Shown: positions 11,333 to 21,626 of the stretch, one piece after another | Layout: each line of letters starts with the position of its first letter | Numbering within the stretch: position 1 is the stretch's first letter | Assembly: GCA_030761205.1 (NCBI GenBank) | Contig: JAULJL010000018.1 | Span: 14,528,501-14,592,500, forward strand | From: Fremontodendron californicum | Taxonomy: Eukaryota > Streptophyta > Magnoliopsida > Malvales > Malvaceae | Direction: 5' to 3' | Length of the DNA: 64,000 nucleotides | Translations under genes and position numbers: made by a program | Notes under the pieces: generated by a model | Databases searched by the model: none | What the model was told of the DNA's origin: nothing | What the model saw: only the letters and a program-made list of their open reading frames with translations

Positions 11333-12060
11333 TCTTGGATATCAATATTAATTTGGGTGTATAAATATGAAATATGTATACCAATACATAGGTTATCGTA
11401 AATAAATACACGGTGTATATTTAATGTACACAATTTATATCAATTTTGAATGAGAAATTTGTCTCATAAAACACCCACTTGAAGAGGAAGAAAGTTGGTT
11501 GATGTTGTGTCCAACCAACATGTTTTTTCGATCCAAACCGAACCAATACAACCAACCGACCAAGAGACTTGTTTGATTAAGACATGTCTGTTTGGACAGA
11601 TTTTTTGTTCCAAAGGTTATGTCTTTTTTCCAACAATTGTGTCTTGTCCGAACAGTCTCCTGCATTTTTATAAATACTCAGAGACTGTGCATGTTTTATA
11701 TACTTAAAAACATTCTATTCCTATTCGGTTTTTGCATATTGTCTTGTGAGAGAGACTACTTCATCTTTTTTTGTTCGCCGTGTTGCTTCGAGTGTGCTCT
11801 CGACTGCAACGTCATCGAAGAGGCCTGGGAGACAAGTTGCAATATACTGTAAGCACCTGATTGACAGGCAATAATCGTCTTAAGGTCAGAGCTTCTACCT
11901 TGACTCAATATTATTTTTTCTGTTCGTATTAAATCTGTAGGTGTATGAGTACATCAACTTTTTGTGCTACCGAAACTGTTAGTATATTCGTATTTGAATT
12001 TTTTTTTTATATTCTGTTCACATTAATTATATATATATATGTATATATGCAGTAATAAAA
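11333..12060 (+). repeat. Probable 3' LTR of the copia remnant
   Basis: It begins just after the polypurine tract with TCTTGGATATC, probably a mutated TGTTGG start. It holds a TATA-like ATAAATA near 11671-11677 and a T-rich stretch typical of the U5 end. The 3' boundary is uncertain because I did not find the matching 5' LTR or a TSD. Open frames of 60-86 residues in it are unsupported. Confidence 0.6.
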
Positions 12061-12445
12061 TAATGCTTACAAGATTGCCAACATAAGATACATCAAGGAT
12101 TAAATATCAAATCCTCAAATTTCAAGCATTCAAGAGCTCCTCAGTATTTTAGCTTCAATTCTTTCAATCCTTGTATTCATTTGATATTTTTGTTCATTGT
12201 CTTTTCAATTTACACTAAACCTAGCAAACACTTTGCCTTAGAGAGGCTCTTTAGGTTTGCAAAACATCTTTTTGCCACAAATTGACTTTGTGAATTTATC
12301 TTTACTCTTTTCTTGCTTTACTTACATATATTTTGCTATTTTGCATTTCTTGCTTAATTTCTCAAATTCTCATATTGGCTTCAAGCTCCTTAAAATTTTT
12401 AAAAATTCAATTCACCCTCTTTTGATTTCATCACCACTTTGAGCT
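12061..12445 (+). repeat. Possible SIRE-like copia LTR fragment
   Basis: The stretch has the style of the 3' half of Maximus/SIRE LTRs: a CAAGCATTCAAGAGCTC motif, a T/C-rich transcribed part, and an AAATTCAATTCACCCTCTT ending near 12421. It has no TSD or second LTR, so it is an assignment by resemblance only. Confidence 0.4.
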
Positions 12446-13642
12446 AATAGTTATGTTAGTATTTATAATTTATGTTTAAACCAAAAACAAAATAAATTTG
12501 AAAGAAATTCTTGAAATTTTAAAATACTATTAAGAACTATAATATATTGACTAAAAAAGCTAATAAAGCAAAAGAAAGAATTGAAAATGAAAATTTTGTT
12601 GGAATAAGTGGTTAAATACCAGATGGGCTAAGAGTAAAAAGTCATTTATATTAGTGTTTAGTGCACTTTATTTGTAAGTTGTTTTCTTAAATTGATTATT
12701 TTTCATGTAATCCAATATAGTATTGGACTTTTACCTTGTTTAAGTGTTGCTTTATAATTTTAGCTCAGTTCTAAAGTAAATAAATAAAAAAAATCTTATA
12801 TAACTATTAATTATAGTTATATTCAATATCAAATATCATAATTTTTTTTTATTTTTAAAAAGAATATAATCTTTGCCTAATAATAAAAAATATTAAAATG
12901 TATAAATTCTTTTTTATTCATAATCTATATTTAGCTTTTATTTGAACTTAAAGATAAAATAAAAAAGTAATGTACAATATTGAAATATAAAAATATGGAT
13001 ACTCAATTTATAATTAAAATTATTATATAATTTATATTTATATAAATATAAATATTTATTAATGTATAAAATTTTAACTTTAGTATTCATGTCACATTTT
13101 TACTTTAAATTTATTAATAACTATGTGAAAAGAAAAATTAATTATTACATTCGAAATTACAAGATATGTCTATAACTTATAAATTCTAAAAAATTTCAAT
13201 CCGTCTAGCCCTAATTCGAATCGGATCAAATCTGAAATGATTCAAACCCGAAATAACCCATATCTGAGATAGTCTGAATCCGAGATAACCCAAACTTGAA
13301 ACTCATCGAACCCAAAAAACGAAATCCGAAAAGCTTCGAACTCGAAAATATTTGAATAGGCGATAACCCAAATATAAAATGACCTGAATCCAAATACAAC
13401 CCGATCCAAATTTACTCATTTGCCACCTCTAATGATATTGTGTTTTAATAGGATCCTTCTTAGATATCAGTTAATATACGTAAACAAATTTGATGAAATA
13501 TCATATGAGATACTGTATATGGTTCTGATTGATTTGAGTATTGTCATGAATTATGTGGCAATTTGGTTATGTTCTTGATAAAGTTGAAGAGTGATAAACT
13601 TAGAATCTTATTCAATATATGACTTGAAATTTGAATCTAACT
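12446..13642. other. AT-rich spacer with a possible hAT-like MITE end
   Basis: No gene was seen. From about 13195 to 13432 there is a degenerate series of CCGAA/AACCCGA motifs ending in TTTGCCACCTCTA (13420-13432). Read on the minus strand this begins TAGAGGTGGCAAAT, like the terminal and subterminal repeats of some non-autonomous hAT elements. The opposite end and an 8-bp TSD were not found. Confidence 0.4.
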
Positions 13643-14980
13643 TGCTAGACACTTAATTTTGTTCAGATTAATTTATAAAAATTAATTTTAATTTGTCCCA
13701 AGTTAGTCCGGATTTAACATTTAAAAAATTTTAGAGTTACAACTTTGGGATTTTTAAATGTACTAAATTACTTATGTTTTTGGAATTTTAATTGATAAAA
13801 CGAAATTGTGCCTTAAAAATGATCAAATTTTAAGTTGTAATTAATCCAAGATAAATAAAATTTTGTTAAATCTCGAACTTTAAATGTTTGTGTCATTTGG
13901 ATTTCCCAAAAAAATGAGGGGTTTTGATTAAAATTTAAAAATATAAAGAAAATGAAAATAGAAAAATATTTTTAAAAATGAGGGGTTTTGATTAGACATT
14001 ATCCCTTCCTTTCTCCCTTGGTTTTAATCTTGACTTTAAATTTGATTGATCGATAAAATAAATGGGGATTAAAAATAGAAAATATGGAGGGGCATTATCC
14101 AAGGTCCGCTTTAGGGCTTAGGAAAAGGGTATAAAAACATGTAATTTAGGTTATCCTAGTTCATTTGAAAGCGGGTTAGGAAACACGGTAGGGGAGAAAA
14201 GAAGAGAAAGAAAAGAGAGAGGAAAAAGGAAGAGAAAGAAAAGAGAGAAAAAAGGAAGAAAATATGGAAAAGGAAAGGAGAAAAAAGAAGAGAGTGGGTG
14301 TTGTAACTAAGGTGGATCATTTTCTTTGCTAATGTGTTTATTGTGCTTGATTTAATCTTGCTAGTTTCTTGGAATTTTTGAGGTTCATCCTTTCAAAACT
14401 TAGTTTTCAAAAGTTAAAGGGCTATGAGCTAGAGGATCCATGATTTTCATCATGGCCATTGGTGATAGTTAAGTCAAATTAAATTTCATGGCTAACTTTG
14501 AACCAACCATTTTTCTTTTTTTAAAATGATTTCGACACTTCGCTAATTAAGTTTCGCTATGTTTAAATTCATTAATCATTGGCCAAAGCAGTTTATTCCA
14601 TACACCAAGGAGAATAAAGTTTTTAAGAATAGTTTTGAAAAAATAAAAAAAAGGTAGGCAATATTTTCTCGATTTAAAAAATAGAGGATGAATAAGTTAC
14701 CAATTACACCTAGCCAAAAATAATTGGTGGTGACTTTTTTTTTTTTTTTTTTATGATGCATTTTCAAAACAATCAAGTTTTCCAAAAATTGTTCTCGAAA
14801 CCCATTAGTCGCTTTCAGCAGTCGCAAGGCCCATTATGATAACTTGGTGACTCCACTGGGAAAAAAGTTTTAGAGAGTTAGACCAGAGGTTAATCATGTA
14901 TTATCTTAGATCTCGATTTAATGGTTCGAATCGGCATTTAACTATAACTCCTTATTTTCTTTTTGAAATAAAAAAGAGAG
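13643..14980 (+). mobile_element. Truncated Tat-like element: short LTR plus primer-binding site
   Basis: The LTR appears to run from TGCTAGACACTTAATTTTG at 13643, similar to the TGTAGACACCTAATTTTG start of the large LTRs, to about 14843. It is followed by TGGTGACTCCACTGGGA (14845-14861), a Tat-type primer-binding site. The LTR has a purine-rich GAAGAGAAAG tract (14190-14290) and, near its 3' end, the same CACCTAGCCAAAAATAATTGGTGG block as the 5-kb LTRs. Only about 120 bases of internal sequence remain before hAT sequence resumes. At about 1.2 kb the LTR is far shorter than its relatives in this window. Confidence 0.7.
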
Positions 14981-15218
14981 AAATTTTTTGTAAAATTTTT
15001 TAATAAATTTTGTTCTTTTTGAAAATTTTTTGAATCTCTCAAAAGTTTTTTCAAAATTTTGAAAACCGTCTAACATCAAGTATATAGAGTTTCATCTTGT
15101 ACTAACATCTAGACACAATTTTTTTGCTTTCTATTTTTTTCCATCTCAACATGCTCTTTGAATTTTTGTAATCTAGTTGGAGATTGCCTCACAATCACAT
15201 ATCTCACCGCTCCCCTAA

Positions 15219-15718
15219 TGTCTTGAGCCAGCCTTGTATAGGGCCATGACCGGGTAGAGGTGCCATGGGAGGGTAGCCGTCATGTCTTAGGAAAAGTGTT
15301 TCTATTTCAAACATCGTAATGGTTCTTGGTAGAAATATTCTAAAAGCTCTTAAGCACTTTATAAGGGGTGAACAGTCGATGGATTATTGGGCTACCTCAC
15401 TGGTTAAGGTATGTGCTAGGCCACTCATCTAGGGCTGTCCCTATGGCCCCTACGATGGTGGGGAAGACTCGGTGCTCTTTTGTAATCTTTTGTACTATTA
15501 TCAAAACTAATAAAACTTTTTTTTCCTTTGGGGGCATCTAGGGTCACCAGTGTGCACCCGCTATGCCCCGCGATATCGTGATGTTGCCTTGAGACTAACT
15601 AGTGGCTTGCTAGTTGCTTGATCAGATAATCGAGAGAACTTGGGTGACTTGTGTGGAAACGTCCATCCAAGTGCCGCACGGGCTAACATTCAATTGAGGC
15701 AAAGCTTAGTCCGTGACA
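15219..15718 (+). repeat. Chromovirus 5' LTR
   Basis: It starts TGTCTTGAGCC and ends GTCCGTGACA. It is nearly the same length as the 3' LTR and clearly similar base by base, with scattered substitutions. The AACTAATAAAAC sequence near 15505 is a candidate polyadenylation region. Confidence 0.95.
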
Positions 15719-15720
15719 CG

Positions 15721-15734
15721 TGGTATCAAAGCAT
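15721..15734 (+). promoter_or_regulatory. Primer-binding site, initiator tRNA-Met type
   Basis: TGGTATCAAAGCAT begins two bases after the 5' LTR. It differs by one base over the first 12 from TGGTATCAGAGC, the complement of the 3' end of plant initiator tRNA-Met. Confidence 0.9.
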
Positions 15735-15764
15735 AGTTGGGAACTGCTAGCAAGAAAGAAAAAG

Positions 15765-17300
15765 ATGATTATGACTCGAGGTGGGTCAGATGACCGAGAA
15801 AGGATTAAGGAGCTTGAGGCCTCGATGGTCGCTTTAAAAGCTCATATGGTCACCCATGTTCAAGCGAGAGATATCGAGGTAGCCCAGTGAGAGCTGTCCA
15901 ATACGCTAAACAACTTGGTTGAAGAAACAAGGGATGCCATAGGCATCATCCAAAGAGAGTTCGAGGAACTCAAGGCTTAGGTCAGCGTGCTACAAATGGC
16001 CATGGGCAGGAGTGGTTCTAGCTCTGTGGATAGGGGAAAAGGGCCAAGGTGCCAGAACCTCGATGCTATGAGGGGGCAAGAGATGCCAAAGAGCTTGAGA
16101 ATTTCATGTTTGACATTGAGCAATACTTTCGACCATGCACACAGACTCAGAGGAAGACAAGGTTGCGATGGCCGCAATGTATCTTGCTGGGGATGCCAAG
16201 CTATGGTGGCGTTCGAAGTTTGTCAATGATGAGTGCCCTATCAAAACTTAGGGTGACCTCAAGCGAGAACTAAAAAGCCAATTCTTTCATGAGAATGTGG
16301 AATACATGGCTCGACGAAAGTTTAGGGAATTGGTGCAAACGAGGATGGTGCGGGAGTTTGTAAGGGGCTTTTCTACCTTGATGCTGGATATAAGGGACAT
16401 GTTTGAAAAGGATAAAATGTTCTATTTCCTTGAGGGTCTCAAGCCTTGGGCCAGGACTGAGTTACAAAGGCAAAAAGTTCAAGATGTGGCCACTGCTATG
16501 GCTGCCACTGAACGTCTGAATGACTACAACGATGGCCTATCAAAGCGTAAGACCCCTCCATCAAGTGGTAGTAGCTCTAGCTTTGGAAGTGGGGGAAAGA
16601 TGGCCAGAGTGGACAGGCCCTTTAGTGGGGGAGCGGATATGAGACCACCTGGTAGAGATACACGTCAGCCAAAGACCAACAATGCATCGAATTTCAAGCC
16701 AAAACAACCATTAGCTTGCTTCCTGTGTCACGGACCGCATCAAGTAGCAGAATGTCTGCATAGAGGTGCCCTGAATGCCTTAGTAGCCTCGTCACAAGAA
16801 GGAGGCCACTCTCACCAATCATTTGAAGAAGTTGAGAATAAGCCAGCGAGGATGGGCTCCATACGGTTCTTTAATGCCTTGCATACACAATTGAGCAAGT
16901 TGAAGAAGGAACCCGAGCGGGGCCTTATGAATATTGAGGTAGTGTTGAATGGCAAGAAAATGAGGGCCATGGTGGACACAGGTGCGACCGACACCTTCAT
17001 CACACCCGAAGAAGCAAAGAGGTGTGATCTTAAGGTTACCAAGGATTGTAGGCAAATGAAAGCGGTTACTTCGCCAGCCTTGGCAATCAGTGGAAGCTCC
17101 AAGAATGTGATGACCAAACTTGGGCCATAGGAATGAGGCATTAACTTCACGGTTTCTCTCATAGACGACTTTGATGTTGTCTTAGGATTGGATTTCATGT
17201 CGCGGCCCAGGCAATCCCGATTCCCGATTCCCGCTGCCAGTTGCTTATTGTTCTTGGGGGAACGTCCATGTCTAATACCGACTACGATTCTTTCAAAGAG
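15765..17300 (+). pseudogene. Chromovirus gag and protease
   Basis: Gag begins at the ATG at 15765 (MIMTRGG) and is broken by stops near 15888 and 15978 and by at least two frameshifts (about 16040 and 16200-16280). The longest intact piece is 16297-17130. It contains the Gag C-terminal segment (FSTLMLDIRDMF, LKPWARTELQRQ), a serine-rich basic linker, a zinc knuckle CFLCHGPHQVAEC (16717-16755) and the aspartic protease MVDTGATDTFI near 16970. The protease continues past a stop at 17128 to VVLGLDFMSR near 17178-17210. Catalytic D-T-G is present. A short direct duplication of an AAGGATGAGGCCAACTCAGA segment at about 17317 and 17431 disrupts the protease-RT linker. Confidence 0.9.
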
Positions 17301-17559
17301 TGGAAAGAAGATCATAAGGATGAGGCCAACTCAGATGTGGTCATGCCGATGTATAACGTCCATGTCAGCACTACAATTCAAGAAGGGAGTAAAAAGGGGC
17401 GAGCCCTTGTATGTGGTCATGCCGATGTATAAGGATGAGGCCAACTCAGATCCCATACTGGATGGAGTGAAAAGGGTGTTGTAAGAGTTTCAGAATGTGA
17501 TGTAAGAACAATTGCCCAAGGTTCTACCACCTAGAAGAACGGTAGACCATGAGATTGAG

Positions 17560-18280
17560 CTACTCCAAGAGTGAAACCTCTAGCTAAAGGTCCCTATCGT
17601 ATGGCTCCCCCCAAAATTAGCCAAATCAAGAAAAATAGTTGGATGAGCTATTGCAATCCGGCTTCATTAGACCATCAAAGGCACCATTTGGAGCTCCAGT
17701 GCTATTTCCAAAGAAGCAGGATGGAAGTTTGTGGCTATGTGTTGACTATAGGGCCCTGAACAAGGTCAAAGTAAGGAATAAGTACCTGACCCCTCTTATC
17801 ACGGACCTATTTGATCAGTTGAGCCATGCCATGTTCTTCACCAAAATTGATCTTAGGTCTGGTTATCATCTAGTGCGAATTGCAAAAAGGGATGAACCGA
17901 AAACAACTTTTGTAACACGGTATGGTGCTTTTGAATTTATAGTTATGCTTTTTGGACTAACCAATGCTCCTACTACATTTTGTACTCTAAACCATGTGTT
18001 CCATGACTACCTTGACAAGTTTGTTGTCATCTACTTGGACGACATCATGATTTATAGCTCCACGTTGGAGGAACATGAGAAACATTTACGGCTAGTGTTC
18101 GAAAGGCTTTGGGAAAACCAGTTATATGTGAAAAGAGAGAAGTGTGCATTTGCTCAAACCCAAATCCATTTCTTGGGACACATCCATATGGACATGGACA
18201 AGGTTAAGGCAATTAGAGAATGGGCGACTCCAAAGAATGTCAGTGAACTTCGGTCGTTTTTGGGTCTGGCCAATTACTAG
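17560..18280 (+). pseudogene. Chromovirus reverse transcriptase
   Basis: The open piece 17639-18280 (213 residues) covers most of the RT fingers and palm. It begins MDELLQSGFIRPS and includes WLCVDYRALNKV, TKIDLRSGYHLVRI, FGLTNAPTTF and the catalytic YLDD at 18032-18043. It ends at a stop straight after FLGLANY, where homologues continue with YRRFV. The stop at 18278-18280 is therefore a nonsense mutation, and the same frame continues into RNase H. Confidence 0.95.
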
Positions 18281-18785
18281 AGATTTGTTGAAGGATACTC
18301 TCGGAGGGTAACGGCACTCACCGATCTATTGAAGAATGGAGAGAAGTGGAGTTGGTCAAGCCAATCCCAAGAGGCATTTGAGGGTCTAAAAGAAATGATG
18401 ATGAGGGACCCCGTGTTGGCTTTTCCTGATATTGGAAAACCTTTTGAAGTTCAAACAGATGCGTCAGATTTTTCCATTGGAGGGGTACTCCTACAGGGAA
18501 GACACCCGATCGCCTTCGAGAGCAGGAAGTTGAGTGAGACAGAAAGAAGATACACCGCCCAAGAGAAAGAACTTCTAGCCGTGATTCATTGTTTAAGGGC
18601 ATGGCCACACTACCTGCTATCCCCAATTTTCTTGTCAAGACTGATAATACAGCAGTTAGCCACTTCCTTACCCAACCAAAGCTAATAGCCAAGCAAGCAA
18701 GATGGCAGGAGTTTCTGGCCGAGTTTGATTTTTGTTTTGAACACAAAGCGGGAAGGACCAACTAAGTGGCGATGCATTGAGTAGA
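18281..18785 (+). pseudogene. Chromovirus connection and RNase H
   Basis: The frame is open at 18329-18685. It contains WSSQSQEAFEGLKEMM, the RNase H start VQTDASDFSIGGVL, and the active-site Glu segment ETERRYTAQEKELLAVI. A frameshift near 18630 moves the TDNTAV-like segment and the final FEHKAGRTN stretch to other frames (to about 18765). It would normally degrade the RNA strand of the reverse-transcription hybrid. Confidence 0.9.
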
Positions 18786-18789
18786 CGAG

Positions 18790-19950
18790 CAAAATTAGCC
18801 ATACTTAGAAGGGTCGCCCCAATTTCAGCTACTAAGGTGACCACAGACATACGAAAATCCATTGAGGAGAATTTGAAGAAAGACCCATAAGCCATTTCCA
18901 TTATGAGGTGAGTAGAAGACAGGAAGTCCAAGTACTATTGGTTGGAGAATGGGGCTCTACTGACAAAGGGGATACGATTGTTTGTGCCAAGAGAAAGGGA
19001 TTTGAGACAAATGCTCATGCGGGAATGTTATGACACACCTTGGGTCGGCCACCCGGGTGTGCAACGCCCCTTCGGCCTACTAAAACAAGGTTACTACTAG
19101 CCGCGGATGCGGGAAGATGTTATGGCCTACACAAAGACTTGCCTTATTTCCCAACAAGACAAGGTGGAGGAGAAAACTAGCAGGCATGCTTGAACCTTTA
19201 CCCGTGCCTACACGACATTGGGAAAGTATCTCCCTTGACTTTATCTCCGGCCTCAATAAAGTTGGCAACCTTGGGTCCATTTTGGTGGTGATTGATCGTT
19301 TCTCCAGACATGCCACATTCATCCCAACCTAAAAGTATTGCACTGTGGAAGACATGGCTCGCCTAATCTTTAAGAATGTGGTCAAGTATTGAGGTGTGCC
19401 ATAAAGTATCATTAGTGACAGGGATCCAAGATTCACGGGGTTTTTCTGGAGAGAGCTCTTCAAGCTTCTAGGACGCAACTGAACATCTCATCCAGTTATC
19501 ATCTGCAAACAGATAGGCAAACCGAACGGTTCAATGGGTTCCTAGAGGAGTATCTGAGACATTTTGTACAAGCAAATCAGAAGAATTGGCCTCCGTTGTT
19601 AGATGTGACTCAATTTTGCTTCAATGGCAGCAAGAGTTCGTCCACCAACAAGAGTCCCTTTGAGATTCTCTCCGGGCAACAACCCAGTTTACCCAACATA
19701 TCCACAGAGCCCTATCGAGGGAAAAGCCCTCGAGCCTTCAATCTTACAAAAGAATGGAGGCAAAACATGGAGATTGCTCTAGCATATTTAGAGAAGGCCT
19801 CCAAACGCATGAAGAAGTGGGCAGACAAGGGCCGAAGGGCACAACATTACAAGGTTGGTGATCGTGTGCTTGCCATATTAGTGCCTGAACTGCTCAGGTT
19901 CCTACAGAAGCAGGATGGAGATTGGTGCGTAAATATGAAGGTCTAGTGAC
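18790..19950 (+). pseudogene. Chromovirus integrase
   Basis: Pieces follow the order of a gypsy integrase. A damaged HHCC zinc region (ECYDTPWVGHPGVQR near 19022-19062) has the final Cys replaced by Ser in TCLIS. The core opens at 19117-19332 with SISLDFISGLNKVG and VVIDRFSRHATFIPT; the SDRDPRFTGFFW segment lies near 19415-19450, with stops between. A C-terminal piece at 19596-19946 includes KSPFEILSGQQP and HYKVGDRVL. At least five stops or frameshifts are visible. Confidence 0.9.
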
Positions 19951-20100
19951 TACCCTTTCCAAAGTGGGAAATGCTTCCTACAAGATTGATCCACCCAAGT
20001 GGATGAAGGTGTATCTGTTATTCCATGTGAGCAACTTGAAACCATATCATGCAGACCCCTCAGATGCAAGTCATAGTCAAACAATCAGGGAATCCATAGC

Positions 20101-20310
20101 ATGAAGCCACCGTCGGAGCGAGGAGTTGAAGGAATCTTAGCCAACAGGGTAAGCATAGTGTCTAGAAGGACCATTAAAGAGTACCTAGTCAAATGGGAGG
20201 GCTTGGGTCCAAAGGAGATTAGTTGGGAGAGACAACATGACTTGCGAGCCTTTAAGCAAAAGGTTGAAGAATTCCTAGCAACCAAGTCCACGAGGACGTC
20301 GAAAGATTGA
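20101..20310 (+). pseudogene. Chromodomain of the chromovirus integrase
   Basis: A 69-residue frame ends the pol region: VEGILANRVSIVSRRTIKEYLVKWEG and then a SWERQHDLRAF segment, the three-strand plus helix pattern of a chromodomain. Chromodomains on these integrases are thought to direct insertion to particular chromatin. The domain is separated from the rest of integrase by a stop near 20100. Confidence 0.9.
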
Positions 20311-20321
20311 GTGGGGGAGGA
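20309..20321 (+). promoter_or_regulatory. Chromovirus polypurine tract
   Basis: GAGTGGGGGAGGA lies directly before the 3' LTR, the normal place for the primer of plus-strand DNA synthesis. Confidence 0.85.
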
Positions 20322-20820
20322 TGTCATGAGCCAACCTTGTATAGGGTCATGACCGAGTAAAGGTGCCATGGGAGGGTAGTCGTCATGTCTTAGGAAGAGT
20401 GTCCCTATTTCAAACATTGTAATGGTTCTTGGTAGAAATCTTGTAAAAGCTCTTAAGCTCTTTATAGGGGGTGAGCAGTCGGCAGATTGTTGGGCTGCCT
20501 CACTGGTTAAGGTATGTGCTAGACCACTCATCTAGGGTTGCCCTTATGGCCCCGACGATGGTGGGGAAGAGTCGATGCTCTTTTGTAATCTTGTTTACTA
20601 TTTTCAAAACTAATAAAACTTTTTTTCCTTTGGGGGCATCAGGGGTCACCGGTGTGGACCCGCTATGCCTCGCGATATCGTGATGTGGCCTTGAGACTAA
20701 CTAGTGGCTTGCTTGTTACTTGATTAGATAATCGAGAGAACTTGGCTGACTTGTGTGGAAGCGTCCATCCAAGTGCCGCACAGGCTAACGTTCCATTGAG
20801 GAAAAGCTTAGTCCGTGACA
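20322..20820 (+). repeat. Chromovirus 3' LTR
   Basis: It starts TGTCATGAGCC, ends GTCCGTGACA and is followed by TSD CCTAA. It is the direct repeat of 15219-15718. Confidence 0.95.
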
Positions 20821-21202
20821 CCTAACATGAGCAACTAATCTATTCATTTTTTTCAAGCCATCAACCATAATCAAATTCAAAATATGTGCAATGAATCTCA
20901 TATAAGGTATTTACCTCTTAAAATGTAACCCCCTAATGCCTTTTTTTTTTTTTTTTCAAATATCCAATAGCAACATCATTTGCACTTGCATTATCAAGTG
21001 TGATAGTGAACAAATTGTCAATCCCCCAATTTAGTAAACATTTCTCTATCTACTTACAAATGACCTCACCTTTAAGACTAGAAAATTGGACAAACGTTTA
21101 AGCTTTTTTTGTTCAATTTCCAATCATTATAAAAAAAATGAGCCGTGAGACACAAATAATTAACTCCTTGCAACGATGTCCATGTGTCTATGGTTAGACA
21201 AA

Positions 21203-21425
21203 GGGTTAAATACTCAATTAGCCCCTATACTATACACCTTTTGTCAGTTTGATACCTAAAGAATAAAACTGGACAGTTTGATACTCGAACTTTCATTCCG
21301 TTAGCCACATTGGCCCCTTGGACTAACACCGTTAGTTAATAGATAACGTGGCAATAAACACTTAATTAGAACATGACACGTGGCAAAAATGCCACATCAT
21401 CAAACTACATTATTAGTGCCACTTC
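21203..21425 (+). repeat. Pack-MULE left terminal inverted repeat
   Basis: It matches the reverse complement of about 24165-24393, including the CCTTTTGTCAGTTTG, CGTTAGTTAAT and GACACGTGGCAAAAATGCC blocks. The inner boundary is approximate. Confidence 0.9.
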
Positions 21426-21626
21426 ATCATGAAAAAAAAAATTCAAAAAAATTATAAGAAAATAAAATCAAAAACTGATTTTTTAAAATAAATCAAAATT
21501 AAAAATTTGGAAATCTAAATTTTTTTAAAATTCTGAAAATTAAAAAATGAAAAAAAAAAAAACTGGATTAAACCCCATTTTGCTCGTCTCACTCACTGCT
21601 CTTTGGTTCTAGAGCCAGGGGAAAAC

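Larger units (their letters stand above)
15214..20825 (+). mobile_element. Full-length chromodomain Ty3/gypsy element (chromovirus)
   Basis: The element proper spans 15219-20820 (5.6 kb). It has LTRs of 500 and 499 bases, a PBS, gag-pol and a polypurine tract, and is flanked by the perfect TSD CCTAA (15214-15218 and 20821-20825). The order gag-protease-RT-RNase H-integrase-chromodomain defines the chromovirus lineage of Metaviridae; size and Gag style suggest the Galadriel or Reina group, which I cannot separate without a tree. Pol has many stops and frameshifts, so it is inactive. It sits in the hAT transposase pseudogene. Confidence 0.95.

Noticed and set aside
13195..13432. Complete hAT MITE
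   Set aside because: Only one plausible end and no TSD were found, so it is noted only as a possible end inside a spacer entry.
16812..17315. 167-residue minus frame
   Set aside because: Shadow of the plus-strand chromovirus gag-protease.
20085..20531. 148-residue minus frame
   Set aside because: Opposite strand of the chromodomain and 3' LTR; no domain match.
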